A stretch of DNA of 64,000 nucleotides from Candidatus Nanoarchaeia archaeon (GCA_028714095.1 JAQTMY010000001.1:66147-130146), one strand, 5' to 3'. Shown: positions 9,841-20,063, numbered from the stretch's first letter. Numbers and translations are program-made. The notes: generated from the sequence alone by a model not told the origin.

Positions 9841-11041
9841 TATAATCCTCAAACTTTTTCTTCTTGCTCCGATTAAACAACCAGTAGAAAAATAATAAAA
9901 CAAGAATAATAACTAAAATTAACCATAGTTTTCCAAAAAAATCCACCTTTTGCTTATATAACTCAATTTCTTTCTCTGTTTTGTTTTCTTCTCCATAATT
10001 GATTATATTCTTTGTTACATCTTCAACAGTTTCATCTGTCTCTGTTGTTTTATCAGGCGTTTCCGCTACAGTCTCTTCATTTCCAAGAACATCAATAAAA
10101 AAGTTAAAGCTATCAGAATAACCCTCTTTGCTTGTTACAGTAATTTTTCCGTTATAACTCCCTTCAGGTATATCATCTTTTATAGTAAAATAAAGATTTA
10201 TACTATCTTTCTTGGTTATTGAATCATAATAATCCTTCTCTAACCCAACAACCCCATATAAACTATCTTCAACACTAAATGTAACCTCATTAATATTAAA
10301 ATCAAAATCGTTGACAACTTTCAAAACACCGTCGTAACCCTCTCCAAAATTTAAATTTTTGGTTAACTGTTTGTCTTCAGCCTCAAAACCAAAATAACCC
10401 TCTTCAACTGGCTTTGTTTCATTAATAACTTCTTCCTCAACAATTTTAATAGAATCTAAAACAAATAATTTATAGTCATTAAGCAAAATCTCATTAATCT
10501 CATTTGTATTATCCCCTTTCTCATAGACATAAAAAGTCCTTGTTTCCCCAGAAGGAATATCTAAATAACTTTTTGAAGTCATAATGGCTTCAGGATAGCT
10601 TATGTTAACTCTGTAGGTTTCATTGTAATTATTCTTGACATAAATCTTGGTATAGGTTTCTTCATTTAACCTAAACGCAGCAGGTTTGTAGCTAAAAGAA
10701 TAACAGTCATCTATGTTAAAAGAAATTACTCTCTCAACGCCTTCCTTATATTGTAAATTTATTTTAAGGTCGCAGCTTTCATTGATATCTGGCAGATCAA
10801 AATAAAAGAAATAGCTATAGTTATTGTTCTTGACCAAAAAAGGCGATATTTCTTTTTTGTCTAAACAAAATAACTGGATATTTTTTGGGAGGATTGAAGA
10901 AGGAATTTCATCAAGTTTAATCTCCCCAACAAAACTGTCTTTTTTGCAGTAACTATCCCTGTAACCCTGAATCTCAAAATTAGCAAAACAGAAACTAGAA
11001 AATAGAATTAAAATTAAAAAGAATATAAAGCTCTTTTTCAT
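9821..11041 (-). CDS. Membrane-anchored surface protein
   Basis: Signal peptide, beta-rich body, C-terminal TM WLILVIILVLLFFYWLF. Confidence 0.65.
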   Translation of the reverse strand: MKKSFIFFLILILFSSFCFANFEIQGYRDSYCKKDSFVGEIKLDEIPSSILPKNIQLFCLDKKEISPFLVKNNNYSYFFYFDLPDINESCDLKINLQYKEGVERVISFNIDDCYSFSYKPAAFRLNEETYTKIYVKNNYNETYRVNISYPEAIMTSKSYLDIPSGETRTFYVYEKGDNTNEINEILLNDYKLFVLDSIKIVEEEVINETKPVEEGYFGFEAEDKQLTKNLNFGEGYDGVLKVVNDFDFNINEVTFSVEDSLYGVVGLEKDYYDSITKKDSINLYFTIKDDIPEGSYNGKITVTSKEGYSDSFNFFIDVLGNEETVAETPDKTTETDETVEDVTKNIINYGEENKTEKEIELYKQKVDFFGKLWLILVIILVLLFFYWLFNRSKKKKFEDYIKNLKR

Positions 11042-11044
11042 ATC

Positions 11045-12859
11045 TCACTTCTTTCCCCCGCCAATAAGTTTCTGCGCCTCACTTAAAGATTTCTCCAGTT
11101 CCTTATCTAGACTTGAAGTCCTGCTGTAAAATAAATCATCCTTTCTTTCCCCAGTGGATTTAAATGCCGGATGCTCTTTACCTTCTGGATGTGGTTTTTC
11201 CTCAATTTTTTTCTTTTTCTTTCCAAATAATTTGCTAAATAGATTTTCTTTCTTTTTTTCAAGTCTTGGCAAGAATCCGGATTTCTGAGCTTCTTCAACT
11301 TTTTTCTGCACCGGTTTCTTGTAAAACTTAACATAATAGAAATAGATCCCCCCGGCAAGTATTAGGATAAGTATTAATATCCACCAGGGGAATCCTCCAC
11401 CTTCTTTTTCCCCATCAGAGGAACTAGGAATATTATCACTTTCATTAGTTTCTTCAGGACAATCCTCTATACAACTTAAAGAATCCTCATCACCATTGCA
11501 TGTACCATCTCCGCATACAGATTCAACTGGTTCATTATCATCGCCCCAGTCTTCTTCAGATTCTTTAGCCTGACAATCAGTATCATCCTCATCAATTAAA
11601 CCATCACAGTCATTGTCTAAATTATCACTGCAAGTATATTCTTCACTTTCATAACCATCTACATTTGAATAATCACATCCACTCCAAGTACCATCTTCAC
11701 AAACCTCAACAACTTTAGTATTTTTACAGATTCCTTTAATAGAACAATCCCTTACTAACCCATCAACGCATCCAAAATCTGTTTGTCCAGAAAATTCAAG
11801 AGCATAAACTGCTAAAGCAGTTTCATAAACACTACCAAAGCTTCCATCGCTTCTTTGTCTTGTCCCTAACCAATTTGATGCCTTAGTGGCACTTTCATCC
11901 TGTAAATAAGACAATGCCATAGCACCAAAAGCACTATCTTCTATTCTGCTGTTAAAGCTTCCATCGCTTCTTTGTTTGTCTTTTAAATCTTCAAAATAAG
12001 TTTTAGATCCATCAACTAGTGCTAAGATAGAACTGGACATAACGTCTGTTTTAACATATCCTGAATAAAGATAAAATAAAGTTAAATCTGGATCACCCAC
12101 CTTTTTTAATATCCAGTTTGTATATAGGCTGGTTCTGTAATCACAAGTTGCTTTAGAAGTAGTTCCATAACAGGTATTTCTTACAGTTAACTCTGCCTGA
12201 TTGCTGAACTGGTCATCAAACAAATAATAATCATTCCCTGTCTGGAATATTGTAGAAATTATTGGGGTTCCAGTCAGCCCAGAACAATCAACATTTAAAG
12301 TGACTTTTCCCTTGCTTAACAAACCAGAAACCAAGCAAGTTCCAATATCCAGCCATCGTTTATCTCCACATTCAGAAAATTTCCCTTCATCAATTGTAAA
12401 TGTCTTAGTTCCCTCTCTTTCTCCGACCGTATAAGTTATCTTGCAGCTTCCAGATTCTTCTGTAGCTACCTGCAACCACCACGTTCCTAATCCACTTGAA
12501 AAGGTCCCCTGAGCCTTAATCAACCAGTCTAATTCATTTTGTGTATCTTCTCCAGCTTCATTTAAGGCCATTATTGCAAAAGCAGTATCTTTAACCTTAC
12601 AGGAATTTTTAGGCCAGCAGTAGTTTGAATCTTCCTTGGACCTTAAGTAAGTAATAACTTTTGTTAATTCATTATCATAACCAAGACTCTTTAAGGCAAC
12701 TCCTGCAATTGCAGAATCAATGATATTATCATTAAAGTTTCCAGCATTAGACTCTGAAACTAGCCACGTTCCTGCCTTGGCCGAATCATAAGCAGAAATA
12801 AAAGGAACATAAATACTAAGAAATACTAAAATTAAAATAACTAAGCTTTTAGCTTTCAT
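11045..12859 (-). CDS. Surface protein with prenyltransferase/squalene-cyclase-like repeats, MopE-like DNDCDG.IDE motif and C-terminal TM
   Basis: DSAIAGVALKSLGY / DTAFAIMALNEAGE / DSAFGAMALSYL / ETALAVYALEFSG repeats; CSDNLDNDCDGLIDEDDTDC; CGDGTCNGDEDSLSCIEDC. Confidence 0.7.
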   Translation of the reverse strand: MKAKSLVILILVFLSIYVPFISAYDSAKAGTWLVSESNAGNFNDNIIDSAIAGVALKSLGYDNELTKVITYLRSKEDSNYCWPKNSCKVKDTAFAIMALNEAGEDTQNELDWLIKAQGTFSSGLGTWWLQVATEESGSCKITYTVGEREGTKTFTIDEGKFSECGDKRWLDIGTCLVSGLLSKGKVTLNVDCSGLTGTPIISTIFQTGNDYYLFDDQFSNQAELTVRNTCYGTTSKATCDYRTSLYTNWILKKVGDPDLTLFYLYSGYVKTDVMSSSILALVDGSKTYFEDLKDKQRSDGSFNSRIEDSAFGAMALSYLQDESATKASNWLGTRQRSDGSFGSVYETALAVYALEFSGQTDFGCVDGLVRDCSIKGICKNTKVVEVCEDGTWSGCDYSNVDGYESEEYTCSDNLDNDCDGLIDEDDTDCQAKESEEDWGDDNEPVESVCGDGTCNGDEDSLSCIEDCPEETNESDNIPSSSDGEKEGGGFPWWILILILILAGGIYFYYVKFYKKPVQKKVEEAQKSGFLPRLEKKKENLFSKLFGKKKKKIEEKPHPEGKEHPAFKSTGERKDDLFYSRTSSLDKELEKSLSEAQKLIGGGKK

Positions 12860-12924
12860 ATTACCTCTTTTACTAATTAGTTATAAGAGAAAGTATTTAA
12901 AAATGTTTCTGTAATATATAGACT

Positions 12925-13527
12925 ATGTTTAATAAAATTAAAAACAAAAAAGTTTTCTCAAAAGGAAAACGCTCAGTAATTTATGTTGGTTATTTCAATA
13001 ACCAAAAGGTTGCAATAAAAAAAGTAAACAAAAGAAAAGAGATAGAACATTCAATAAAAAATGAAGCCATTTTTCTAAAAATATTAAACAAACACAAGAT
13101 TGGGCCTAAATTAATCTACTCTAAAAATAACTACGTTGTCTATGGGTTTGTTGAAGGCGAGTTTATAGAGAACTTCTTTGAGAATAGTACTAAAAGAAGT
13201 ATACTTGTCGTTATTAAAAAAATTATATATCAATGCTATGTTTTGGATAAATTAAAAATAAACAAACTGGAGATGCACCATCCATATAAACATATCTTGA
13301 TAAATAAAAACAAAGTCACTATGATAGACTTTGAAAGAGCTTATTTTACAGAAAAACCAAAGAACGTTACTCAATTCCTAAGCTATTTAATTTCTAAAAA
13401 AATTTCTCTAATCCTAAAGAAAAAAGGAATTAACATAAATAAAAATAATATAATCAAGATTTCAAAACAATATAAAAAAGATTATTCTAAAAAATCACTA
13501 AATAAAATAAAAAATGTTTTTAAATAG
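12925..13527 (+). CDS. RIO/Bud32-like small protein kinase
   Basis: KVAIKKVNKRKEIEHSIKNEAIFLKILNK…VTMIDFERAYF. Confidence 0.6.
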   Translation: MFNKIKNKKVFSKGKRSVIYVGYFNNQKVAIKKVNKRKEIEHSIKNEAIFLKILNKHKIGPKLIYSKNNYVVYGFVEGEFIENFFENSTKRSILVVIKKIIYQCYVLDKLKINKLEMHHPYKHILINKNKVTMIDFERAYFTEKPKNVTQFLSYLISKKISLILKKKGININKNNIIKISKQYKKDYSKKSLNKIKNVFK

Positions 13528-13559
13528 ATAATATATCTACTTATATATACTGTATTAAA

Positions 13560-13766
13560 TTAAAAAAGCGAGCTCAGATGCTCGCTTAAGTTGGTTAAGG
13601 CTTTTGTTTGAAAAGTGTAGGAGTCAGGAGGAGGATCAATTTCCTCAAGATCCTTGGTTATCATCCACCAAACCAAGGCCACAATGGCACCGACAAAGAT
13701 CAAGAAGATAATCCCCCAAATGATTATCCACTGCGCCATGCCCAACCCTTTTTTTCCTTTAGGCAT
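13560..13766 (-). CDS. Small single-pass membrane protein (orphan cassette)
   Basis: SD AAGGAGG upstream; TM WIIIWGIIFLIFVGAIVALVWWMI; C-terminus runs into terminator hairpin. Confidence 0.6.
   Translation of the reverse strand: MPKGKKGLGMAQWIIIWGIIFLIFVGAIVALVWWMITKDLEEIDPPPDSYTFQTKALTNLSEHLSSLF
13562..13587 (-). terminator. Terminator hairpin overlapping the 3' end of the CDS
   Basis: Minus: AAGCGAGC ATCTGA GCTCGCTT TTTT. Confidence 0.8.
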
Positions 13767-13794
13767 AATAACCTCCTTAAAGGTTAAATAATAA

Positions 13795-14301
13795 TTAATT
13801 CAAATGGATTGATTCTTCCATACTTCGAATCCAATGCGAATGGTTTACCCCCAGGGTATTACTGTCTCTGTCCTTTATAACCAATAGTATTCGTGCTGCA
13901 TTATCAAATTCTCCAATCTTACATGAGAGCTCTAAGCTCTTCGCTAGAACTAAGAATGCGCCTTCCCCTTCTGGATACAACCAATAGAACTGACAGTAAG
14001 AATTGATTGCCCTCTTAGCTGAAAGTGCATTTTTTGTTTCGTAGTAATCTACCTCATACTTATTTGCATCTTCCAGCATCAGTACAGCAAGACCGTAATG
14101 CTCTTCAAACGGGGGAGACACAAGTTTTGAACCATTTTCACTCAGGATTTGGGTAAGTAGCTTATACTCTTTTATTCTTTGTTCGCCGGCCTTGCTCGCC
14201 TTGCTCATCAACTCAAAAAAGATAAAAAATATGGTAGCAACAAAAATTACTACCAAGAGACTCACATTAGCACATTCCCAAAAACTCGATTTTTTACTCA
14301 T
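13795..14301 (-). CDS. Membrane-anchored orphan protein
   Basis: SD AGGAG upstream of ATG; N-terminal TM CANVSLLVVIFVATIFFIFF. Confidence 0.65.
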   Translation of the reverse strand: MSKKSSFWECANVSLLVVIFVATIFFIFFELMSKASKAGEQRIKEYKLLTQILSENGSKLVSPPFEEHYGLAVLMLEDANKYEVDYYETKNALSAKRAINSYCQFYWLYPEGEGAFLVLAKSLELSCKIGEFDNAARILLVIKDRDSNTLGVNHSHWIRSMEESIHLN

Positions 14302-14559
14302 TGTTTTTTCTCCTAAATTAAATTAGATTTAGAATAATTCCCGGGCCCTGCTCTGGGAAGGTAATACGTTTCAGTAAAGGTTTTTTAAGAGCAGGGCTAT
14401 TCCAGTTTCTCCTTAGATTCCAAGACGGAATTCATGAGAAGATCTAAGAAGATCAAAAGACAAAAGAGGATTTTTGTCCAATACTGGAATATAAATTGAA
14501 ATTAAACAACAAAAGAAGTTTATAAACCTTTCCATCTGTCACCACTATAAAGAAATAAA

Positions 14560-15492
14560 CTAAGGCAGGGTCCTAAACTTAGTATTCATCAAAGCCCATT
14601 CAAAGAACAATATTATCAAGGCTAGGCTCATTAAGATAGGATCTAAGTTTAAGCTTATTCTCTCCCTGTTGGCTTTGGAAATCTCTTTGTAAGCATTAAC
14701 CAATCCTTCCCGGTCATTAACTCTGTAATACCTACCTCCACTGTTCTCAGCAATAGTGGTTAACTCATTGTCATTTATAGTAGAAATAATATCCAGTCCT
14801 AAAATTTTTCCGCCCTGCTCACTAGCCACCCCAATAGGATAAATTATAACTTCGTTCTCAACAGCATAAACCAAAGCTTCCTTTACATTGATCCCAACAT
14901 TGCTCTGTCCATCAGTAAGTAAAATTATAACCTTACTTTTATCCTCTTCTCTAAGCATATTGACAGAAGTCACAATCGCCTCTCCTAAATCAGTGCCTCC
15001 AACCTCGCTTAATTTAATTTTCTTGATCGCAGACTTGACATCTTCCATATTATCAGTAATTCCTTGTTCAACTAAACTAGAACCAGAAAACGATAAAACC
15101 CCGATCCTTGTCTGGGCATCTAATCCATCAATGAAATTTAAAGCTTCTTCTTTGGAAGCCTCTAATCTGTTAGGATTAAAATCATCAGCAGTCATGCTTG
15201 ATGAAGAATCAATGGCAATAACAAAAGTAAAATCCGTGCTGTCTCCAAGATAATAAAGAGTTGTCTGTGCCAACGAAAATGTAAAAAATACCAAGACTAA
15301 ACCTCTTAAAAAAACCAGGACAGCATTGCTTGTTAATAATGGTCTTCCGGTAACTCTTGCGATAGCATCAAAGTTTGCGAATTTCAAGGCCTTTCTTCTG
15401 ACGCTTTTCAGAGTAAATAAATGAATTACAATTAAGAGTATAACACTTAGTAAAAACCACAAATACCCAGGCCTGGAAAAAACTATCTCCAT
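14560..15492 (-). CDS. VWA-domain membrane protein (BatA-like)
   Basis: FVIAIDSSSSMTADDF (MIDAS DxSxS), terminal TMs. Confidence 0.9.
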   Translation of the reverse strand: MEIVFSRPGYLWFLLSVILLIVIHLFTLKSVRRKALKFANFDAIARVTGRPLLTSNAVLVFLRGLVLVFFTFSLAQTTLYYLGDSTDFTFVIAIDSSSSMTADDFNPNRLEASKEEALNFIDGLDAQTRIGVLSFSGSSLVEQGITDNMEDVKSAIKKIKLSEVGGTDLGEAIVTSVNMLREEDKSKVIILLTDGQSNVGINVKEALVYAVENEVIIYPIGVASEQGGKILGLDIISTINDNELTTIAENSGGRYYRVNDREGLVNAYKEISKANRERISLNLDPILMSLALIILFFEWALMNTKFRTLP

Positions 15493-16388
15493 CTTTTTTT
15501 CCTCCTGCTGAACAATGCAATTAATGGTTGTACAAAAGATTCATCTGTTTTCAAAAATAAATAATCTATACCAAGGCTATCAAGTCTTCCCTTAAATGTC
15601 TCTTCCTGTTGTTTTGTGTATTCTTTGTATCTTTCTTTTATTGAGGCAGGGCTGACTAACATTTGTTCTCCAGTTTTTGGATTTTCAATAACAATCTGAA
15701 AAGATTTATCAGGCATTTCATAATCTCTTGGATCTCTTACTGAAATAAAAACCAAATCATATTTTTGTGAAGCCAATCTTAAGTCTTCTTCCCATCCAGG
15801 ATCCATATTAAGGAAATCAGAAACAATAAAGACTAAACTTCTTTTTTTCAAGAATCTTGTTAGGAAATTTACGCTTTTCTTAAGGTCAAAAAAACCGCCA
15901 TAATGGTTTGGGTCTACTAAAGTTCTGCCAATAGCATAGAATTGCTCCTTGCTTCTTGAAGGAGTAATTCTTTCAACTATATCATTTGAACATAAAGCAA
16001 CTCCAACCTTGTCTCCAGTATTCAATATAACATGGACAAAACTTGCAACCAATTCAGCTACATACTCATTTTTTAATTTCTCCCCGCTTCCAAATACCAT
16101 ATTATCGCTGACATCAACAAGAAAAAATACCTCTAAATTTCTCTCTTCCCTGTACTGTTTAACCAAAAGGCTGTCAGATCTCAGACTTGCTTTCCAGTCT
16201 ATCTTGCTTGCATCATCATCCTGAGTATAGGGTTTATAATCCTCAAATTCCAATCCAACCCCCTTGAAAAAACTTCTATAACCTCCCATGATTTCAGTGC
16301 TGACTGTCATCTTTGTTACAATTTCAAGTTTTTTTATTAAAGGAGTTAAATCTACCTTTAACTCTCTCTTGATTATTTCTTTTGTCAT
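15483..16388 (-). CDS. DUF58 protein
   Basis: FKGVGLEFEDYKPYTQDDDASKIDWKASLRSDSLLVKQYREERNLEVFFLVDVS. Confidence 0.9.
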   Translation of the reverse strand: MTKEIIKRELKVDLTPLIKKLEIVTKMTVSTEIMGGYRSFFKGVGLEFEDYKPYTQDDDASKIDWKASLRSDSLLVKQYREERNLEVFFLVDVSDNMVFGSGEKLKNEYVAELVASFVHVILNTGDKVGVALCSNDIVERITPSRSKEQFYAIGRTLVDPNHYGGFFDLKKSVNFLTRFLKKRSLVFIVSDFLNMDPGWEEDLRLASQKYDLVFISVRDPRDYEMPDKSFQIVIENPKTGEQMLVSPASIKERYKEYTKQQEETFKGRLDSLGIDYLFLKTDESFVQPLIALFSRRKKRWR

Positions 16389-17410
16389 GGTATTGGAACT
16401 TTAGAAAGAATCTCATCTATAATCTGATCTGATGTTACATTTTCTGCCTGTCCTTCATAGTTCAATAAAATTCTGTGCCTTAAAACAGATCTTGCAACAT
16501 CTTTTACATGCTGGGGGGTTACAAAACTATTTCCTTTCAATAAAGCTTGGGCCTTTGAAGCAATAAATAATCCGATAGATGCTCTTGGAGATGCTCCATA
16601 AGCAATATATCTTCCTAACTTAAATTTGTCAGATTTTCTTGTAGCCTGGACAAGTCTTATGATATATTCCTCTATCTCCGGGCTTAAATAAATATTTTTT
16701 ACAAATTCCTGTATTTCAATAATCTTCTTTGGACTAAGGATAGATTTAACATCATAATCATAGAATGAATTTATTGTTATGTTTTGTTTTAGAATTTTTT
16801 TCTCTTCATCAGCGCTGGGCAGGTCCATATTTAGTTTAAATAAAAATCTGTCAATCTGTGCTTCAGGTAAAGGATAAACCCCTTCAGATTCTAAAGGGTT
16901 CATTGTTGCCATAACAAAAAAAGGCAAAGGCAATCCATAAGTAACCTTGTTTATTGTAACTTGTTTTTCCTGCATAGCTTCTAATAAAGCTGACTGGGTT
17001 TTTGGCGAGCTTCTGTTTATTTCATCAGCCAATAAGAAGTTAGCAAAAATAGGTCCTTTTTCTGTTCTGAAATTTTTAACCATTGGGTCATAAGTTGTTA
17101 TTCCTATAATGTCTGTTGGTAATAAATCAATTGTAAATTGTATTCTTTTAAAATCACAGCCGGTTGATTTAGCCAGAGTCCTGATTAATAAGGTCTTGGC
17201 AACACCAGGAACTCCCTCTACCAATGCATGACCGTTTGCAATCAAGCATCTAAGCATAGAGTTAACCATCTCATCCTGGCCAACAATAACTTTTGCAACT
17301 TCATGCCTTACCTCATCAAATAACTTGGAGTATTCCCTGCTTTTAGCATTATGAATTTCTTTTTTATCCAGTCTTTTAGAAATCTTCCTTATCAACCTCT
17401 TCTTAAGCAT
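16385..17410 (-). CDS. moxR: MoxR-type AAA+ ATPase
   Basis: VEGVPGVAKTLLIRTLA, LADEINRSSPKTQSALLEAMQE. Confidence 0.93.
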   Translation of the reverse strand: MLKKRLIRKISKRLDKKEIHNAKSREYSKLFDEVRHEVAKVIVGQDEMVNSMLRCLIANGHALVEGVPGVAKTLLIRTLAKSTGCDFKRIQFTIDLLPTDIIGITTYDPMVKNFRTEKGPIFANFLLADEINRSSPKTQSALLEAMQEKQVTINKVTYGLPLPFFVMATMNPLESEGVYPLPEAQIDRFLFKLNMDLPSADEEKKILKQNITINSFYDYDVKSILSPKKIIEIQEFVKNIYLSPEIEEYIIRLVQATRKSDKFKLGRYIAYGASPRASIGLFIASKAQALLKGNSFVTPQHVKDVARSVLRHRILLNYEGQAENVTSDQIIDEILSKVPIP

Positions 17411-17444
17411 AGAATCACAAATAAAACTTAATTTATATAATTTA

Positions 17445-18674
17445 CTATATGTTTACTTTTTTCCTGAGCCATTCAATCTCCTCTTCAGTCAGGCCAATTT
17501 CCTTAAAATCATATTTTCTTGAGATTATTGAGTAATAAGGAAGTTCTGTTAAAGCTCTCCATGCGGAGATATGAGAATGAATAGCTACCTTATCAGCAAC
17601 CCCCCATCGTCTCCTGTTTACCAAGCTCCATAACTTAAAATTTTTCTTTGGCGACCTTCTTGTAACAGAACAGCTTATTCCGACTTTTTCATTCTCTCCC
17701 TTAACCAAAGATATGCATGAATAAAAATCTCTTACATAAGTTAAATATCTATAATACTGATTTCCAATAATTCTTCCCCTAAAAACATCGGCCTTACTCA
17801 TTAACTCAAATGCATCCCCAAAATTAGAATAAACTTTTGGAAGGTTTTCCTCAAGATAATAGCTAAGGCATTTTTCATTGTTAAAAACAACAGAGCTTAT
17901 AGACGGTTTAGTTAAATCTATCAAAGGAATATTTAAGTTGTCAATATCATGCTGTATTAATTCAATCTCCCTTGTTCTGAATATTTTAACTAGGATATCT
18001 TCAACCTTTCCTGAAAAATTCCTTGCATCCAAACTTTCAATATCCTCTTTCTTTAATTCCCTTGTATTTTCAGTCAATAATTGCAAGTCAGAAATTGCAA
18101 CTCTTAAGTCTCCTCCAGAAGTTCTTGCCAGACTCTTAAGCTCTCTTTCATCGTACTTTATTTTTTCCTTGCTGCATATTTCCTTAAGCAATTCAAGTGT
18201 ATCCATCAAGGATATTTCTTCAAATTCCAAATACTCAACAACCCTTTTAAATATCTCCATTTTCTCAATCTCAATATTGTTAGCAGTCATAATAACAGGA
18301 AATTTGCTATTGGTAATAATCTCCACAATAGCCTTTAATCCTCCTCTATCCCCAGAAGAAAAAGCATCAACATCGTCAATTAATATTAATTTTTTGTTTC
18401 CGAACAAAGAACCCTGGTTTATCGCATTCCCCAAAACCAATTCCAAATCACTTTTGCTTCTGCTGTCAGAAGAATTTATTTCCTTTAGCTCATAGCCTAA
18501 TTCCTTTGCAATAACATTGGCAATCAAACTTTTTCCAGTACCTGTAGGTCCATATAATAATAAGGCTCTGTATTTTTCTCTGTTATAATTTAATACAAAA
18601 TTACATACCCTTTCAGTATCCTGACCTTTAATGTCTTTTAATCTTAAAGGTTTATATTTTTCTGTCCACAACAT
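17445..18674 (-). CDS. rfcL: Replication factor C large subunit
   Basis: LWTEKYKPLRLKDIKGQ…LLLYGPTGTGKSLIANVIAKELGYELKEINSSDSRS. Confidence 0.92.
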   Translation of the reverse strand: MLWTEKYKPLRLKDIKGQDTERVCNFVLNYNREKYRALLLYGPTGTGKSLIANVIAKELGYELKEINSSDSRSKSDLELVLGNAINQGSLFGNKKLILIDDVDAFSSGDRGGLKAIVEIITNSKFPVIMTANNIEIEKMEIFKRVVEYLEFEEISLMDTLELLKEICSKEKIKYDERELKSLARTSGGDLRVAISDLQLLTENTRELKKEDIESLDARNFSGKVEDILVKIFRTREIELIQHDIDNLNIPLIDLTKPSISSVVFNNEKCLSYYLEENLPKVYSNFGDAFELMSKADVFRGRIIGNQYYRYLTYVRDFYSCISLVKGENEKVGISCSVTRRSPKKNFKLWSLVNRRRWGVADKVAIHSHISAWRALTELPYYSIISRKYDFKEIGLTEEEIEWLRKKVNI

Positions 18675-19248
18675 TTTCCTTCAGAAATCTAAGAATATTA
18701 CTATTAAAATAATTATATAATTTATTAGCCTCTTTCCAGACATAGCTTAGTTCATCAGAGTGCCTGTCCATTTCCATTATCTTCCTCATAAATCTGTCCC
18801 CATATAGATCCTCAATAACCTTTCTCTCAACTAATAATAATGGAAGATGAGCTTTAAACAGCATATCTTGTTTAGGATAATACTCATTTAGGAATTTGAT
18901 TAATTCCTCTCCTTTCCCCGTATTTTGAACAAATAAAACATGAATTAGTTCATGAATCATAATTGCTTTTAATATATCCAAATCATCTTCTTTTTTTATT
19001 GTCATCGGATGAGACAAAGCAGTATAGAACATATCCTTAACCAAATAACAATCCACATTTCCCTTAAACTTCATTCCAGCAACGTTTTGTATCTCTTTTA
19101 TTATCCTATCTTTTTCTTTATCCCAGAAATCTCTCACATCATGAAGATAACCCCTCATTTCCAGGATTTGCTCATCTGAAAATCTCTCGCCAAGAACAAG
19201 TGTCATCATCCTGTCATAATCAAAAGCATACATAAAATTAACTTTCAT
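18652..19248 (-). CDS. Putative zinc metallopeptidase-like protein
   Basis: HExxH: IMIHELIHVLFV. Confidence 0.6.
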   Translation of the reverse strand: MKVNFMYAFDYDRMMTLVLGERFSDEQILEMRGYLHDVRDFWDKEKDRIIKEIQNVAGMKFKGNVDCYLVKDMFYTALSHPMTIKKEDDLDILKAIMIHELIHVLFVQNTGKGEELIKFLNEYYPKQDMLFKAHLPLLLVERKVIEDLYGDRFMRKIMEMDRHSDELSYVWKEANKLYNYFNSNILRFLKENVVDRKI

Positions 19249-19315
19249 AATTTAATCTTATCTTTTAGATTTATTTAAGTTTATCTCCTAATACATATAT
19301 ATACTAGATACAAAA

Positions 19316-19376
19316 AAAGGAAAGGAAGTAAGTTTTTGGTATTGGAAGATACCTCCCTTACTTTTAGCTTTCCTTT
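19316..19376 (-). terminator. Multi-helix terminator-like hairpin
   Basis: AAAGGAAAG/CTTTCCTTT outer, GTAAG/CTTAC middle, GGTAT/ATACC inner; T run on minus-strand 3' side. Confidence 0.65.
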
Positions 19377-19546
19377 AATCTCCCCCTTTTTTTAAAACAT
19401 TTTATCCTGACAAGGGAAGCCACAGGAGTAAAATGAGATGTGTGTTTGTTTTAGGAATAAGATGGATGCAACAATCCATTCTTCCAAATAGGTTCTCTGC
19501 CACACATCCTTAACAGAGCATCTAGCATCCTATTCCATAACTCTCT

Positions 19547-19690
19547 TTAACCGCAACCCCAGCAACAATCCGAGGATGATAAAGATTTTTCCTCCTCTTC
19601 TTTTGTCGTCGGGTTGGCTGGCTCCGTAGAACCAGATGAAGCAGTCCCCACCGGATTGGTAGCATCTTCGTTATCAAAAAAATGACGCAT
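19547..19690 (-). CDS. Candidate small ORF, 47 aa, Cys-rich tail
   Basis: MRHFFDNEDATNPVGTASSGSTEPANPTTKEEEEKSLSSSDCCWGCG*; purine-rich AAGGGG upstream of ATG. Confidence 0.4.
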   Translation of the reverse strand: MRHFFDNEDATNPVGTASSGSTEPANPTTKEEEEKSLSSSDCCWGCG

Positions 19691-19778
19691 CAAGATTGAC
19701 CCCTTATCTCTTTTTTCGGTTTTTTCTCAAGTAGTAAAAATTAAAAATGCGTTTGTGGTTTTTTAGGAATAAAAACGA

Positions 19779-19826
19779 GGAACTGGATTTCCAGGCAATA
19801 CAGACGCTAATAAAAAATCCAGTTCC
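19779..19826 (-). repeat. 12-bp perfect inverted repeat / terminator-like hairpin
   Basis: GGAACTGGATTT (19779-19790) / AAATCCAGTTCC (19815-19826); minus-strand 3' side continues TCGTTTTTATT. Confidence 0.6.
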
Positions 19827-19942
19827 TTCAATTCTATTTCACGAGCCAGTCCCTATCCCTTTCATCACTTATTTTATGGCTCATCCTATCTTATAGGAAA
19901 AAATAGTGAATAGCTGAGAGGGATAACTTTCCATGGGAAATT

Positions 19943-19971
19943 AAAAAAGCTTCTCTTCCTTGAAGGAAAGC
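19943..19971 (-). terminator. Terminator-like hairpin
   Basis: Minus: GCTT-TCCTTCAAGGA-AGAG-AAGC then TTTTTT. Confidence 0.6.
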
Positions 19972-20063
19972 AACCAAAGAAGAGAAGAGACACACAACGA
20001 AGAAAGACAACCTACAACACGGCAAAGCTTCTCCAAAAAGAAGAGGCCGGCCGCAACGCGTCG

